Shown piece after piece: positions 8,785 to 17,071 of a stretch of DNA of 64,000 bases. The stretch is from NCBI RefSeq assembly GCF_028288465.1, contig NZ_JAQBNR010000069.1, positions 62,001 through 126,000 of the forward strand, given 5' to 3'. Source of the stretch: Ferruginibacter sp. (lineage in GTDB: Bacteria; Bacteroidota; Bacteroidia; Chitinophagales; Chitinophagaceae). Position 1 is the stretch's first letter, and the number at the start of each line of letters is the position of its first letter. The notes beneath the pieces are model-generated. The model ran no database searches. It was not told the DNA's origin and worked only from the letters and a program-made list of their open reading frames with translations. A program made the translations under genes and the position numbers.

Positions 8785-10134
8785 ATGAACAACGATGCTT
8801 CTAAACTTACTAACCCCGGCCGCAGGGAATTTTTACGGCAGGGAACATTACTGGCCGGAGGTTTAATGGCCGCCCCGCTTTTATCTCATGCAAATTATTT
8901 TTCCGGTGCTGATGGCGTAATTAAAATTGCCATGGTGGGTTGCGGTGGTCGTGGTACCGGTGCCGTAACACAAGCGTTATCAAGCAAGCAAAATGTAAAG
9001 CTGGTTGCCATGGCGGATGCATTTCGCGATAATTTAGATACCTGTTATAAACAACTTACCAGTGAAGATACCGCTGAATCAACCAATGGTCGCGGCAGTT
9101 TAAAAGATAAGGTAGATGTGCCGGAGGAAAATAAATTTACAGGGTTTGATGCCTACAAACATGCCATTGCTTTGGCTGATGTGGTAATACTGGCAACGCC
9201 TCCCGGCTTTCGCCCCATCCATTTTGAAGAAGCAGTTAAACAAGGCAAACATATTTTTATGGAGAAGCCGGTAGCCACCGACCCTGCAGGTATTCAGCGG
9301 GTGTTGGCAGCAGCAGCCATCGCCAAAGAAAAGAAATTAAATGTAGTGGTGGGTTTGCAAAGACATTATCAAAACAGCTACCGGGAATTGTATAAGCGCA
9401 AAGATATGATTGGCGATATTACCTCTGCACAAGCCTGGTGGAACAATGATGGCGTGTGGGTTAGGCCTCGTAAATACAACCAGACAGAAATGGAATACCA
9501 GATGCGTAACTGGTATTATTTCAACTGGCTTTGCGGCGATCATATCAATGAACAACACATTCACAACATCGACGTGATTAATTGGTTTAAAGGAGGCTAC
9601 CCGGTAAAGGCGCAAGGCATGGGTGGCCGCCAGGTGCGCAAGGGAAAAGACCATGGTGAAATATTTGACCATCACTATGTTGAATTTACTTATGCCGACG
9701 GCAGTATTTTAAACAGCCAGTGCCGTCATATACCAGGCACCATGAGCAGGGTAGATGAGCTGCTGATTGGCACTAAAGGAAGAATACAGGCTGGCGCAGC
9801 CAACATCATCGATAACAAAGGAAAGGTGTTATACCAGTTTGATAAAACAAAAGAAGAAAACGCTTACCAAACAGAACACGATGAGTTGTTTGCTGCCATT
9901 GCAAAAGGCGAATATAAATTTGCTGATGCGGAGAATGGTGCCAAGAGTACCATGACTTCTATATTGGGTCGCATGGCTACTTACAGCGGACAAATCATTG
10001 AGTGGGATAAAGCCATCAATTGCGGGCTGGACCTGCATCCTAAAGAATACGCATGGGATGCATTACCACCATTGGTACCGGATGCAGACGGCCATTACCC
10101 TGTTGCAGTACCAGGTGTGACGAAATATTTTTAG
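8785..10134 (+). CDS. Tat-exported Gfo/Idh/MocA-family oxidoreductase
   Basis: 449 residues. The leader contains GRREFLRQGTLLAGGLMAAP, a twin-arginine signal. The NAD(P)-binding fold begins at IKIAMVGCGGRGTGAVTQAL and the family's EKP motif is present in HIFMEKPVATDPAG. The GFO_IDH C-terminal domain carries a Trp/His-rich stretch (GDHINEQHIHNIDVINWF). Exported members act on sugars or glycosides in the periplasm; the substrate cannot be read from the sequence. A strong terminator lies 25 bases after the stop. Confidence 0.93.
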   Translation: MNNDASKLTNPGRREFLRQGTLLAGGLMAAPLLSHANYFSGADGVIKIAMVGCGGRGTGAVTQALSSKQNVKLVAMADAFRDNLDTCYKQLTSEDTAESTNGRGSLKDKVDVPEENKFTGFDAYKHAIALADVVILATPPGFRPIHFEEAVKQGKHIFMEKPVATDPAGIQRVLAAAAIAKEKKLNVVVGLQRHYQNSYRELYKRKDMIGDITSAQAWWNNDGVWVRPRKYNQTEMEYQMRNWYYFNWLCGDHINEQHIHNIDVINWFKGGYPVKAQGMGGRQVRKGKDHGEIFDHHYVEFTYADGSILNSQCRHIPGTMSRVDELLIGTKGRIQAGAANIIDNKGKVLYQFDKTKEENAYQTEHDELFAAIAKGEYKFADAENGAKSTMTSILGRMATYSGQIIEWDKAINCGLDLHPKEYAWDALPPLVPDADGHYPVAVPGVTKYF

Positions 10135-10158
10135 TACAAATAACTTAGGTGATAACAT

Positions 10159-10192
10159 TGGCCGCGGTATTAAATTATCGCGGCCATTTTTT
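10159..10192 (+). terminator. Rho-independent terminator after the Gfo/Idh gene
   Basis: Stem TGGCCGCG / CGCGGCCA (8 bp) with an AT-rich loop, followed by TTTTTTG. Confidence 0.85.
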
Positions 10193-10316
10193 GTGCGTCT
10201 TATTTTTATTTCAAAAAAATTTTTGAGTTACTGTAACAATTATAACCTCTCTGCATCCAATACATGTAAACAACGGAAAGGCCAAGTACGTATCCTTAAA
10301 AAAGTAATTAAAAAAG

Positions 10317-11165
10317 ATGAAAAAATTATTGGTAATAGCAATATTAAGTTTGGTTATAATTGAAAGCAATGCACAAAAACAAAAATCATTTTCCGTAACG
10401 GTTACCGGCAAGGGGCAACCGGTAATTTTAATTCCGGGGTTTAGCTGCAGCGGCGATGTTTGGAAAGAAACGGTGGATCATTTAAAGGGTAAATTTCAAT
10501 GTCATATTATTACACTCGCGGGATATGCAGGTACGCCTGCTATTGATTCGCCCGGCTTAAAAATAGTGAGGGACGAGTTGATCCACTATGTACAACAACA
10601 GCACCTCAATAAGCCGATCGTGATAGGTCACAGTCTTGGTTCTTTTATGGGGTTGTGGATTAACAGCACCGCACCGGAACTTTTTGGCAAACTGGTTTGT
10701 GTTGATGGCATGCCTTTTTATTCAGCATTGAATGACCCTAACGCCAATGCAGATTCATTAAAGAATAATCCATCGTTGAATGAGGCCGCAGTCATCAAAA
10801 GCTTTGACAGGCAGGATGATCCCGGATTTGTTGATATGGCTGCAAAGGCGCTTGCATGGCAGGTGGCAGATACGATAAGGGCAAGGCAAATCGCCACCTG
10901 GCAATACCGCAGTAACAAGCGCACACTTGGCATAACTTTAATTGAACTGGCTACCACAGACCTTCGGAAAGACATTGCTCAAATTACTTCACCGGTACTG
11001 GTGTTGGGTAGTATTTACTTCACCAAAGAAAAGAGTTATGAGTTGATCGGGCAGCAGTTTAAAAATTTACCTTCGGCAACCATACACGTGGCGGATAGTA
11101 AACATTTTATTATGTACGATCAGCCACAATGGTTTTACCATGAGCTGGATGCATTTTTAAATTGA
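10317..11165 (+). CDS. Alpha/beta hydrolase, exported
   Basis: 282 residues; the N-terminus MKKLLVIAILSLVIIESNAQ is a signal peptide. The alpha/beta-hydrolase fold shows the oxyanion segment VILIPGFSCSGDVW, the nucleophile elbow GHSLGSF, an acid in the SPVLVLGSIY region and a catalytic His in the HFIMYDQPQWF stretch. The cap region is short. No substrate is evident. It is a stand-alone gene followed by a repeat copy and a sigma-factor gene. Confidence 0.88.
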   Translation: MKKLLVIAILSLVIIESNAQKQKSFSVTVTGKGQPVILIPGFSCSGDVWKETVDHLKGKFQCHIITLAGYAGTPAIDSPGLKIVRDELIHYVQQQHLNKPIVIGHSLGSFMGLWINSTAPELFGKLVCVDGMPFYSALNDPNANADSLKNNPSLNEAAVIKSFDRQDDPGFVDMAAKALAWQVADTIRARQIATWQYRSNKRTLGITLIELATTDLRKDIAQITSPVLVLGSIYFTKEKSYELIGQQFKNLPSATIHVADSKHFIMYDQPQWFYHELDAFLN

Positions 11166-11230
11166 TGCTGCTGAATTATTTTGCTGTCGCGATAAAGAGT
11201 AGGCACTTCCGACATTTGTTCAATAAAGAT

Positions 11231-11266
11231 TTTTTGTACAAGTGTGCGACGCCAATGAAGCATCAT
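11231..11266 (+). repeat. Dispersed ~30-bp repeat, copy 3 (GYGACGC variant)
   Basis: TTTTTGTACAAGTGTGCGAC then GCCAATGAAGCATCAT. The GTACAAGTG start matches the copy at 15.9 kb and the GTGCGACGCC core matches the copy at 34.7 kb. Confidence 0.6.
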
Positions 11267-11348
11267 AGCAGCACATATGCCCGGACAAAAAATTACAGTA
11301 ATAAAAAAATATACTCAATCATTTGAATCAACAAGTATTTTTAACCGC

Positions 11349-11840
11349 ATGAATCAGCAAGACGAATTTACAAGGCTGTACAACGAATATGGCGAAGGCA
11401 TAAAAAAATTATGTCTTGGTTATACCGGTGATGCGGTGCTGGCGCAGGATCTGTTACAGGAAACTTTTATTGCTGTGTGGAATAACATGCAACAGTTCAG
11501 GGCCGATGCAAAATGGAGTACCTGGATTTACCGCATTGCCGTAAACACTTGTCTCACACACCTGCGGAAAAAGACGGCCACATTGGTGGATATTGAAGCC
11601 ACTTCGCTTGCCATGCTGCCGGAGGATATTAATACCAAAGAACAGGAAGTACAATTGCTGTACAAATGTATCAGCCAGTTGCCGGAAACGGAACGTGTTA
11701 TTATCACGCTGGTGCTGGAAGACAAACCTTATGAAGAGATCGCTTCCATCACCGGCATTACGGAAGCCAACCTCCGGGTAAAAATTCACCGCATTAAAAA
11801 ACAACTCACTCAAATTTATAACAGCCATGCAGGACTTTGA
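11349..11840 (+). CDS. ECF-type RNA polymerase sigma factor
   Basis: 163 residues from the ATG at 11349 (MNQQDEFTRLYNEYGEGIKK), which matches the usual sigma-70 region 2 start; the ATG at 11277 adds an unlikely leader. Region 2 is seen in AQDLLQETFIAVWNNMQQF and region 4 in VLEDKPYEEIASITGITEAN then LRVKIHRIKKQL. The stop overlaps the start of the next membrane-protein gene by 14 bases, so the two are translationally coupled. The neighbour is the natural candidate for its anti-sigma factor. Confidence 0.93.
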   Translation: MNQQDEFTRLYNEYGEGIKKLCLGYTGDAVLAQDLLQETFIAVWNNMQQFRADAKWSTWIYRIAVNTCLTHLRKKTATLVDIEATSLAMLPEDINTKEQEVQLLYKCISQLPETERVIITLVLEDKPYEEIASITGITEANLRVKIHRIKKQLTQIYNSHAGL

Positions 11841-12438
11841 TTCATTAAAAAATATGTGGCAGCAGCCAGCTAAGGGTGGCGAAGTCAGCAGAGAAATACT
11901 GGATAGTATAACCCATACAAAAACAACAAAAATGAAATTGCAAAAACCTCAATTACATGGCGCGATAGCGCTTACCATTACAGCTATATTTATTGCATGC
12001 CTTGCCTTGTTTGGTAACCTCAATTTTAAACACTGGTACACGTATGGCGGCATGGTGCTGATATGTTTGATTTGCCTGGTGCAGGCTGGCTTTATGTATG
12101 CCACTTATAAAAAGATAAAAACCATTGATGATACCGTTGAACCGGCTGCTCACCTGCAACAATGGGAAGCCTATTACGATCTGAGAAAAAAACAAAACCG
12201 CTGGAACATGCCGGTGTATTATTTGCTGCTGAATGTTGCCATGGCAATTTATATGGTAGAAATATTTACGGGAAGGCCTGTTGTGAATGTGCTGATTTTT
12301 ATCGGCGTATATGCCGCGTGGATGTTATTTGCCTACTTTTATCTTGGCAGAAAAAATTTAAAAAAAGAAGACAACCGGTTGCAGACAATCATCAATGATT
12401 TAAAGTCGATCGAAGGGCAATTGAAGAAATCCGAATAA
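11827..12438 (+). CDS. Membrane protein coupled to the ECF sigma factor (candidate anti-sigma)
   Basis: 203 residues. A cytoplasmic N-terminus of about 45 residues is followed by two transmembrane hairpins (about residues 47-65 and 73-93, then about 133-150 and 153-172) and a charged C-terminal tail. No HxxxCxxC zinc motif of ZAS anti-sigma factors is present. The 14-base overlap with the sigma gene and the terminator straight after it argue for a sigma/regulator pair. The anti-sigma role is inferred from position only. Confidence 0.75.
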   Translation: MQDFDSLKNMWQQPAKGGEVSREILDSITHTKTTKMKLQKPQLHGAIALTITAIFIACLALFGNLNFKHWYTYGGMVLICLICLVQAGFMYATYKKIKTIDDTVEPAAHLQQWEAYYDLRKKQNRWNMPVYYLLLNVAMAIYMVEIFTGRPVVNVLIFIGVYAAWMLFAYFYLGRKNLKKEDNRLQTIINDLKSIEGQLKKSE

Positions 12439-12440
12439 GA

Positions 12441-12475
12441 AAACGGCCGCTACTTTTTAGGCGGCGGCCGTTTAT
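12441..12475 (+). terminator. Rho-independent terminator of the sigma/membrane-protein pair
   Basis: Stem AAACGGCCGC (12441-12450) with GCGGCCGTTT (12464-12473). It lies between convergent genes and may also serve rtcB. Confidence 0.8.
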
Positions 12476-12486
12476 AAATTACAAAT

Positions 12487-13928
12487 CTACTCCCCTACAA
12501 TTTCATCCTTTCGCTTCCTGAATTTCTTCGGATCGTTACCATCCATCTGCACAATGGCAGGATAAAATTTACCCAACACATCCACCAATGTTGTCTGGCT
12601 TTGCATTACTTCGTTGATATCCTTGTAGGCAAAAGGTGCTTCATCCAGTCCGCCACCGATCAGTTTTACTCCATGCTCTTTCAGCTCTTTTTTCAAGGCT
12701 TCATGCGTGATGTTGGCGAGCGCTTTGCTCCGGCTCATTTTTCTTCCGGCGCCATGGGACGCAGAATTTAAAGAAGCTGTTTCGCCCTTACCTTTTACAA
12801 TAAATCCCGGTGCCGTCATGCTGCCCGGAATAATGCCAAGTTCATCTTTACCTGCAGGCGTGGCGCCTTTGCGATGCACAATTACTTCCTTGCCTTCCCA
12901 CATTTCTTTCCATGCAAAGTTGTGGTGATTTTCTACCATAGCCAATGGTTGTTCACCAATCGCCTTAGCAATTTTTTCGTGGATGGTATGGTGACAGGCA
13001 CTTGCATAATCACCTGCCAGGTTCATTGCCAGCCAGTATTCCATTCCCTCTTCCGTATCCAGGCCCAACCACGCCAAATGTTTTGCCTCTTTTGGCAACA
13101 CCATTTTTTGCATGGCAATTTGTGTGTAATGATTCGCAATGGTAGCACCCATGCCGCGGCTTCCGCTATGGCTTAACAGGCCAACATAATTTCCAACTGG
13201 TAAATTCATCGGGTTGTCAGCATCACTAATTTCCACTTTACCAAATTCCACAAAATGATTACCGCTACCGCTGGAACCCAATTGCTTTAAGGCCTTGTGT
13301 TGTAAGCCGTTTAGGAAAGCGATCTCGCTAAATTCTTTACGGTCGATTACTTCGTGATCCCTGCTGTCGCTGAATTCCCGGCCTGCACCAAACAATGTAT
13401 GCGCCACCAATTCTCTTTGAAAATATGCTTCCCGCTTTTTCAGTTCCTCCGGGTCAATGGCGAAAATACTCAGGCACATTCTGCATCTACGCCCACCGCG
13501 TAAGGAATAATGGCATTGTCTGTTGCCAGCACACCACCAATCGGCAGTCCGTACCCCTGGTGTGCGTCGGGCATTAAAGCACCGGCGATAGCCACCGGTA
13601 ATTTAGCTGCTATTCGCATTTGCGCCAAAGCACCCTCGTCAATATGTTTTGCACCGAAGACGTTATACGCAACGCTGTTTTCATTCAAAGGAATTTCTAT
13701 TGCTTCGGCTTCTTCTACTGCCATTAGTTTCTCTGCAATTTTAGATAATACTTCATCTGCCAGGTAATTTTCCGGTGCCGCTAAAATATCTTTTAATATT
13801 GTCAGTGCTTCTTCTTCGGTAGCATGTTTAAAGTGCGTGCACATGGTATGCATGGCCACACTCACCACAGGCCCTTCTTCGTAGCCAATGGCACGGATTT
13901 GTTTTCCGGTTAATTTTGATTTGCTCAT
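12487..13928 (-). pseudogene. rtcB: RNA-splicing ligase RtcB, interrupted by a 7-base lesion
   Basis: RtcB joins RNA 2',3'-cyclic-phosphate or 3'-phosphate ends to 5'-OH ends using Mn and GTP, in tRNA repair or splicing. The 5' part (13470-13928) reads through DAHQGYGLPIGG and AVGVDA then hits a stop; the 3' part (12487-13479) resumes with MCLSIFAIDPEE and contains SGSGNHFVEFGK, HSGSRGMG, the ENHHNFAW segment and the nucleophile-His region SASHGAGRKMSRSKA. Intact homologues read GVDIGCRMCLSIF. Here GTAGAT runs directly into GCAGAATG, so about 7 bases are missing at 13483-13485. That removes the metal-ligand Cys of DxGC and shifts the frame. Either a recent pseudogene or an assembly error. Confidence 0.88.
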
Positions 13929-14164
13929 TTTTTATTTTGCCCGCAGAATTCGCTGAGGGCGCTGATTTTTTTTGTTTTAATTATATTTGGATTCCAGCGG
14001 ATAGCCCTGATTAGACTTCAGTGGCGACGCTCCATTCAATGGTAGAATTAATATACGGCTTTTATTAAGCGCAGATTAATTCATAGTCATTTAATCAATT
14101 GTCTCCATCTCCGGCATTGTATGAAGCGGGCCAGGAGTAGGCTATACTCCCGGCATAGCTTCTA

Positions 14165-15310
14165 TTAATTCATCAGTGCCTCTCTTCTAAAACCCATAAC
14201 CTGTATGGCAGGTTGTGCAAAATCCATCTCATCTGGGTTCGCTATTTCTGCAAGTGTCATTGGCTTTTCAATTGTTATATTGAACCCCAATTCATCACTC
14301 AGCCGCTGAGACTTACTCACACTCAATTTGTCAAACTCATACTTAGCTATCAATCTTCCCTTTCGCAGCAAAGCGCTGTCTACGGTGTTCAACGCACTGT
14401 TGAAAGTGCAGATGATCTGTACATTCAGGCAGTCGCTCAGCAAACCATCGCTGATGTTGAGCAAATTACTCACACTGCTGTTGCCGCTAAACCTTCTGTC
14501 CATAATGATGTTCTCCGCATCTTCAATCACCAGTACTGCATTTGGATTGTCAATCAACAAATCCATAAATTCAGGGTTCATCAGATTACCAGCCACTGCA
14601 GGTGATAAAAACAATACCCGTTTATTGATACTTCCAATCAGGTGACGCAAATAAGTTGTTTTACCAGTGCCTGGCAAGCCATGCAACAGTATAATACCCT
14701 TGTCACTTTTTTGTTCCAGCCTTTTGCGGATGATGCCATCAATTTCTTTAAAGTCATCATTGTAATACAGGTCAATGTCCAGGTGTGTTGGTTCAATATC
14801 CAACTGCTTCAAATCAAGTCCCGCTGCAGTATGCGTTATGATATTAATTTCAAAAGCCTTTTTCTTTTCCGGCATTTTAAATGCCGCCAGTTTATTCACC
14901 AACGCTGCTGAAAAAACAAGATCATTCGGCAGATGCAATACTTCAGCATAGTCAGTCCCCAACTCAATAATAACATTGTTGTTCAGCACGAAAATTGTCC
15001 TGGTGAATTCCTGCCTGTTTCTCTCATGGCTATAGTCGCAGGATTGATAAATATTCACCTGCAAACTTTTTAATTCGCTGTTTATGTATTCAAAAGCTTT
15101 TGCTACATCCACTTCATCTATATAGACCACTGTAGGTACTTTTCTAAACTGGTAAGTAAAAAATGCTTTGCTTTCTATGTACTGATGATCAAAAAATCCC
15201 AGCGACCTGTATGCGTTCACCCAAAGCCGCAGCTTTCGAAAGCGGCCGGCAAAACTTGCTACAGCAAAGCATATCAGCCATATCAGTATGATGATTATTA
15301 TAAATTGCAT
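14165..15310 (-). CDS. Membrane-anchored Bcs1-like AAA ATPase
   Basis: 381 residues. Residues 1-20 form one transmembrane segment (IIIIILIWLICFAVASF). A divergent N-terminal domain of about 180 residues precedes an AAA module with Walker A LLHGLPGTGKTTYLRHLIG, Walker B AVLVIEDAENI, sensor-1 region IICTFNSALNTVD and an arginine-finger-type segment LLRKGRLIAKYEF. The layout resembles Bcs1-type AAA proteins. It lies 36 bases downstream of the YkuK-type gene and points towards rtcB, all co-directional with the tRNA array. A role as a remodeller or protease partner in RNA handling is an inference from context. Confidence 0.85.
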   Translation of the reverse strand: MQFIIIIILIWLICFAVASFAGRFRKLRLWVNAYRSLGFFDHQYIESKAFFTYQFRKVPTVVYIDEVDVAKAFEYINSELKSLQVNIYQSCDYSHERNRQEFTRTIFVLNNNVIIELGTDYAEVLHLPNDLVFSAALVNKLAAFKMPEKKKAFEINIITHTAAGLDLKQLDIEPTHLDIDLYYNDDFKEIDGIIRKRLEQKSDKGIILLHGLPGTGKTTYLRHLIGSINKRVLFLSPAVAGNLMNPEFMDLLIDNPNAVLVIEDAENIIMDRRFSGNSSVSNLLNISDGLLSDCLNVQIICTFNSALNTVDSALLRKGRLIAKYEFDKLSVSKSQRLSDELGFNITIEKPMTLAEIANPDEMDFAQPAIQVMGFRREALMN

Positions 15311-15346
15311 GATTGTAAATTTTAATTATTTCTTTTTTATAAAATA

Positions 15347-15835
15347 TTATTGCACCACTTTATTAGCGCAACTGCTGCTTGCAAAAGCATCCGGTTTGGC
15401 CTTAAATACAAAGCCCATTCCCAGTATATAACCCATCGCTTCTCTCAGCGCATCATTGCTTTTAAAATTCGGATTGGTATTGATGTCCACATGCACTTCC
15501 ATATCTACACTGTACCGGCTGAAAATATTGCACAACGGGTACGCCACTTCAATACTCTTCGCCACTTCAACCAGCATCCTTTCTTTAATGCTCATTTTTT
15601 GTTGGGTCACTTCGTTGCGGATGTACATAAAACCTCCTTTACCTTTCCGGATAAAAACGATTACGGTAGCGAACTCAGTTTCTTTTCCTTTCACCTGGCT
15701 GTCGGTACCGATGCATACTTTCAGCTCATGCCCGCCCGCTCTTTCCCTGGCAATAGCAGCCCTTACTTCCTCTTCAATCGGGATGCGTATTTTTTGTCCA
15801 TTCAATTTTCTCCATTGCTGTTGATCAGTTTCCAT
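15347..15835 (-). CDS. RNase H-fold YkuK-type protein (DUF458)
   Basis: 162 residues. The central KVCIGTDSQVKGKETEFATV has the strand and acidic residue typical of the RNase H-like YkuK/DUF458 family, with further acidic residues at MEVHVDINTNPNFKSNDALR. The C-terminal stretch AMGYILGMGFVFKAKPDAFASS matches the family pattern. The family is thought to be a nuclease, but no member's substrate is firmly established to my knowledge. It is the first protein gene downstream of the tRNA array, on the same strand and apparently in one operon with the AAA ATPase. Confidence 0.85.
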   Translation of the reverse strand: METDQQQWRKLNGQKIRIPIEEEVRAAIARERAGGHELKVCIGTDSQVKGKETEFATVIVFIRKGKGGFMYIRNEVTQQKMSIKERMLVEVAKSIEVAYPLCNIFSRYSVDMEVHVDINTNPNFKSNDALREAMGYILGMGFVFKAKPDAFASSSCANKVVQ

Positions 15836-15876
15836 CGTTGCATGTTTTATTGTTTTGCTTACCAGCAGTTGTTTTT

Positions 15877-15908
15877 CATGGCGTCATCGTTGTGTCACTC
15901 ACTTGTAC
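15877..15908 (-). repeat. Dispersed ~30-bp repeat, copy 4
   Basis: Minus-strand reading GTACAAGTGAGTGACACAAC then GATGACGCCATG. It lies between the tRNA array and the YkuK-type gene. Confidence 0.7.
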
Positions 15909-15947
15909 GACAAACCATCATCCATCTTTGTCCACATTTTATTGTTG

Positions 15948-16018
15948 CATCAATACAAGGATTCGAGCCCTGACAGATAGTGCTGGAAGCTATCGTGCTA
16001 CCGTTACATCATACTGAT
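15948..16018 (-). tRNA. tRNA-like gene, anticodon CCA (Trp) by best fold, TCC (Gly) possible
   Basis: Acceptor ATCAGTA pairs with TATTGAT (one G-T) and the T arm CAGGG-CTCGAAT-CCTTG is good. The anticodon stem ATAGC/ACTAT has a C-A mismatch beside the loop TTCCAGC. The D arm (ATGTAACGGTAGCAC) is weak. Last member of the array and possibly degenerate. Confidence 0.5.
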
Positions 16019-16028
16019 ATTTTACTGT

Positions 16029-16099
16029 GGACAAAACAGGATTCGAACCTGTACCCCTGCGGCTTCAACGCAGTGCTCTACCGTTAGAGCTATTCGTCC
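16029..16099 (-). tRNA. tRNA-Phe (GAA)
   Basis: Acceptor GGACGAA/TTTGTCC, D arm AGCTCTAACGGTAGAGC, anticodon arm CTGCG-TTGAAGC-CGCAG, T arm ACAGG-TTCGAAT-CCTGT. No insertion and normal U33. CCA is not encoded. Confidence 0.93.
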
Positions 16100-16204
16100 G
16101 TTTGTCTGTGACAGATTTTTTGATTGATCCCTCTTTCCTCATTATCGAATTCATCTATCAACAAACAATTATTTTAGACTCTTTAAAATTTCTTTTTTTC
16201 AACA

Positions 16205-16240
16205 ACCGCTGCCGGGGTTTATAACCGCCGACAGGGTTTT
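16205..16240 (+). repeat. REP-type palindromic repeat, copy A1 (inside the tRNA array)
   Basis: AACCGCTGCCGGGGTTTATAA then the CCGCCGACAGGGTTT half; the two halves are imperfect direct copies that can fold on each other in the family. Same family as the copies around the RAYT gene at 30.7-31.5 kb. It lies directly downstream of tRNA-Ser(TGA). Confidence 0.75.
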
Positions 16241-16242
16241 GC

Positions 16243-16327
16243 GGAGAGAAAGAGATTCGAACTCTTGAGGCTTTTTACACCCAGTCTGTTTTCAAGACAG
16301 CTTCCATGACCATTCGGACTCTCTCCT
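16243..16327 (-). tRNA. tRNA-Ser (TGA)
   Basis: Acceptor GGAGAGA/TCTCTCC with discriminator G, anticodon loop CTTGAAA (anticodon TGA), long variable arm, and T arm AAGAG-TTCGAAT-CTCTT. About 85 nt, the usual class II size. Confidence 0.9.
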
Positions 16328-16331
16328 TTGT

Positions 16332-16430
16332 GTGAGTAGTAATTCCCGATAGCTATCGGTAGAACTTACTCAGCTAAAAAAGCAACGGTTTTACAGACCG
16401 CTACGACTCTCCAACTTCGTCGCACGCACA
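16332..16430 (-). tRNA. tRNA-Tyr (GTA) with palindromic insertion in the T loop
   Basis: Acceptor GTGCGTG pairs with TACTCAC with one mismatch; anticodon arm GCGGT-CTGTAAA-ACCGT gives GTA; a small variable hairpin GCT-TTTTT-AGC follows. The T loop, expected to run TTC-GAA, instead carries about 16 extra bases containing the perfect palindrome CCGATAGCTATCGG (plus-strand 16347-16360), raising the gene to 99 nt. The T stem is reduced to about four pairs. The same insertion is found at the same place in the Met gene of this array. Confidence 0.75.
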
Positions 16431-16456
16431 TGATAAAACCGCCCACCCGGTTTTGC

Positions 16457-16539
16457 GGAGAGTAAAGGATTCGAACCTTTGCACCGAATCAACGATGACG
16501 GCTTAGCGGGCCGTTACATACCACTCTGTCAACTCTCCA
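16457..16539 (-). tRNA. tRNA-Ser (GCT), with C at position 33
   Basis: Acceptor GGAGAGT/ACTCTCC with discriminator G, anticodon arm ACGGC-CCGCTAA-GCCGT, long variable arm CATCG-TTGATT-CGGTG, T arm AAAGG-TTCGAAT-CCTTT. The loop CCGCTAA places C rather than the near-universal U at position 33. Confidence 0.87.
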
Positions 16540-16550
16540 ACATATTTTGA

Positions 16551-16628
16551 GGACGAAGAAAGATTCGAACTTTCAACCCTTCCGTTAACATCCGCCGGCC
16601 AGCGGACTGCCATTGAGCTATTCATCCA
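16551..16628 (-). tRNA. tRNA-Asn-like (GTT) with hairpin insertion beside the anticodon
   Basis: Acceptor GGATGAA/TTCGTCC and T arm GAAAG-TTCGAAT-CTTTC are good. Between D loop and variable region the sequence reads TCCG, then a GC-rich hairpin, then TGTTAA and CGGA. The 16-base palindrome at plus 16592-16607 (TCCGCCGGCCAGCGGA) overlaps the stem. Removing about 11-12 bases restores TCCG-CTGTTAA-CGGA with anticodon GTT. The D stem is also weak. It is an interrupted or decayed tRNA gene. Confidence 0.6.
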
Positions 16629-16631
16629 ATT

Positions 16632-16708
16632 GGTAGTTCCGGAAGGATTCGAACCTTCAACCCCCGGATTAAAAGTCCGGTGCATCTGACCATTGAGCTA
16701 CGAAACTG
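16632..16708 (-). tRNA. tRNA-Lys (TTT)
   Basis: Acceptor AGTTTCG/CGGAACT, anticodon arm CCGGA-CTTTTAA-TCCGG, T arm GAAGG-TTCGAAT-CCTTC. The 3' end ACCA is encoded, the only such case I see in the array. The D stem pairs poorly. Confidence 0.88.
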
Positions 16709-16714
16709 TTTTTT

Positions 16715-16798
16715 TGCGGCCACAATCCCGATAGCCATCGGGAGAACTTGCAGGTAAGGCTTATGAGACCTTTGAGTTACTATTACTCTAAACCACAA
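16715..16798 (-). tRNA. tRNA-Met (CAT) with palindromic insertion in the T loop
   Basis: Acceptor TGTGGTT/GGCCGCA (with G-T pairs), D arm GAGT-AATAGTA-ACTC, anticodon arm AAGGT-CTCATAA-GCCTT. After GCAAG-TTC the T loop is split by a palindrome (plus 16728-16743, CCCGATAGCCATCGGG) before the 3' half of the arm. Position and sequence match the insertion in the Tyr gene. Whether CAT here is Met or Ile2 (lysidine-modified) cannot be told. Confidence 0.72.
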
Positions 16799-16806
16799 TT
16801 TGTTGT

Positions 16807-16878
16807 TGGCTCAAAAAGAATCGAACTTTTATCTCTGCGTTCGTAGCGCAGTATTCTTATCCGTTGAACTATGAGCCA
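16807..16878 (-). tRNA. tRNA-Arg (ACG)
   Basis: Acceptor TGGCTCA/TGAGCCA, anticodon arm CTGCG-CTACGAA-CGCAG, T arm AAAAG-TTCGATT-CTTTT. Ordinary structure. Confidence 0.92.
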
Positions 16879-16882
16879 GTTT

Positions 16883-16976
16883 GTGCGGCTTCCGGACTTG
16901 AACCGGATAAAACCTTCTTATGTTTACCTCTTAGAAAAAGAGTAAGAAGATGATGTTACCATTACACTCAACCGCA
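16883..16976 (-). tRNA. tRNA-like gene with extended anticodon arm (TTC Glu or CAT Met reading)
   Basis: Acceptor TGCGGTT/AGCCGCA and T arm TCCGG-TTCAAGT-CCGGA are good, and the D arm GTGT-AATGGTA-ACAT folds. The anticodon region is about 20 bases too long: CTTCTTA pairs perfectly with TAAGAAG (plus 16914-16949) around an inner hairpin ACTCT-TTTTCTA-AGAGG. Read as the anticodon arm, the inner hairpin gives TTC. If the inner hairpin is removed, TT-CAT-AA is left in the loop. Both readings are unusual. Confidence 0.55.
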
Positions 16977-16989
16977 TTATTTTTTAACG

Positions 16990-17061
16990 TTGGCTAAAAC
17001 AGGCTCGAACTGTTAACCTGGAACGTATAGGTTCCTGCTCTAACCATTGAGCTATGAGCCA
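16990..17061 (-). tRNA. tRNA-Ile-like (TAT), abnormal anticodon loop size
   Basis: D arm AGCTCAATGGTTAGAGC and T arm AACAG-TTCGAGC-CTGTT are perfect and the acceptor TGGCTCA/TTAGCCA has one mismatch. The anticodon stem GGAAC/GTTCC leaves a six-base loop CTATAC (eight bases if the last pair opens), instead of seven. TAT is the only sensible anticodon. Confidence 0.7.
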
Positions 17062-17071
17062 ATTTTAACCT

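Noticed and set aside
16551..16976. Group I or archaeal-type tRNA introns in the interrupted tRNAs
   Set aside because: Inserts are only 11-21 bases, at the 5' side of the anticodon, with no bulge-helix-bulge or intron core.
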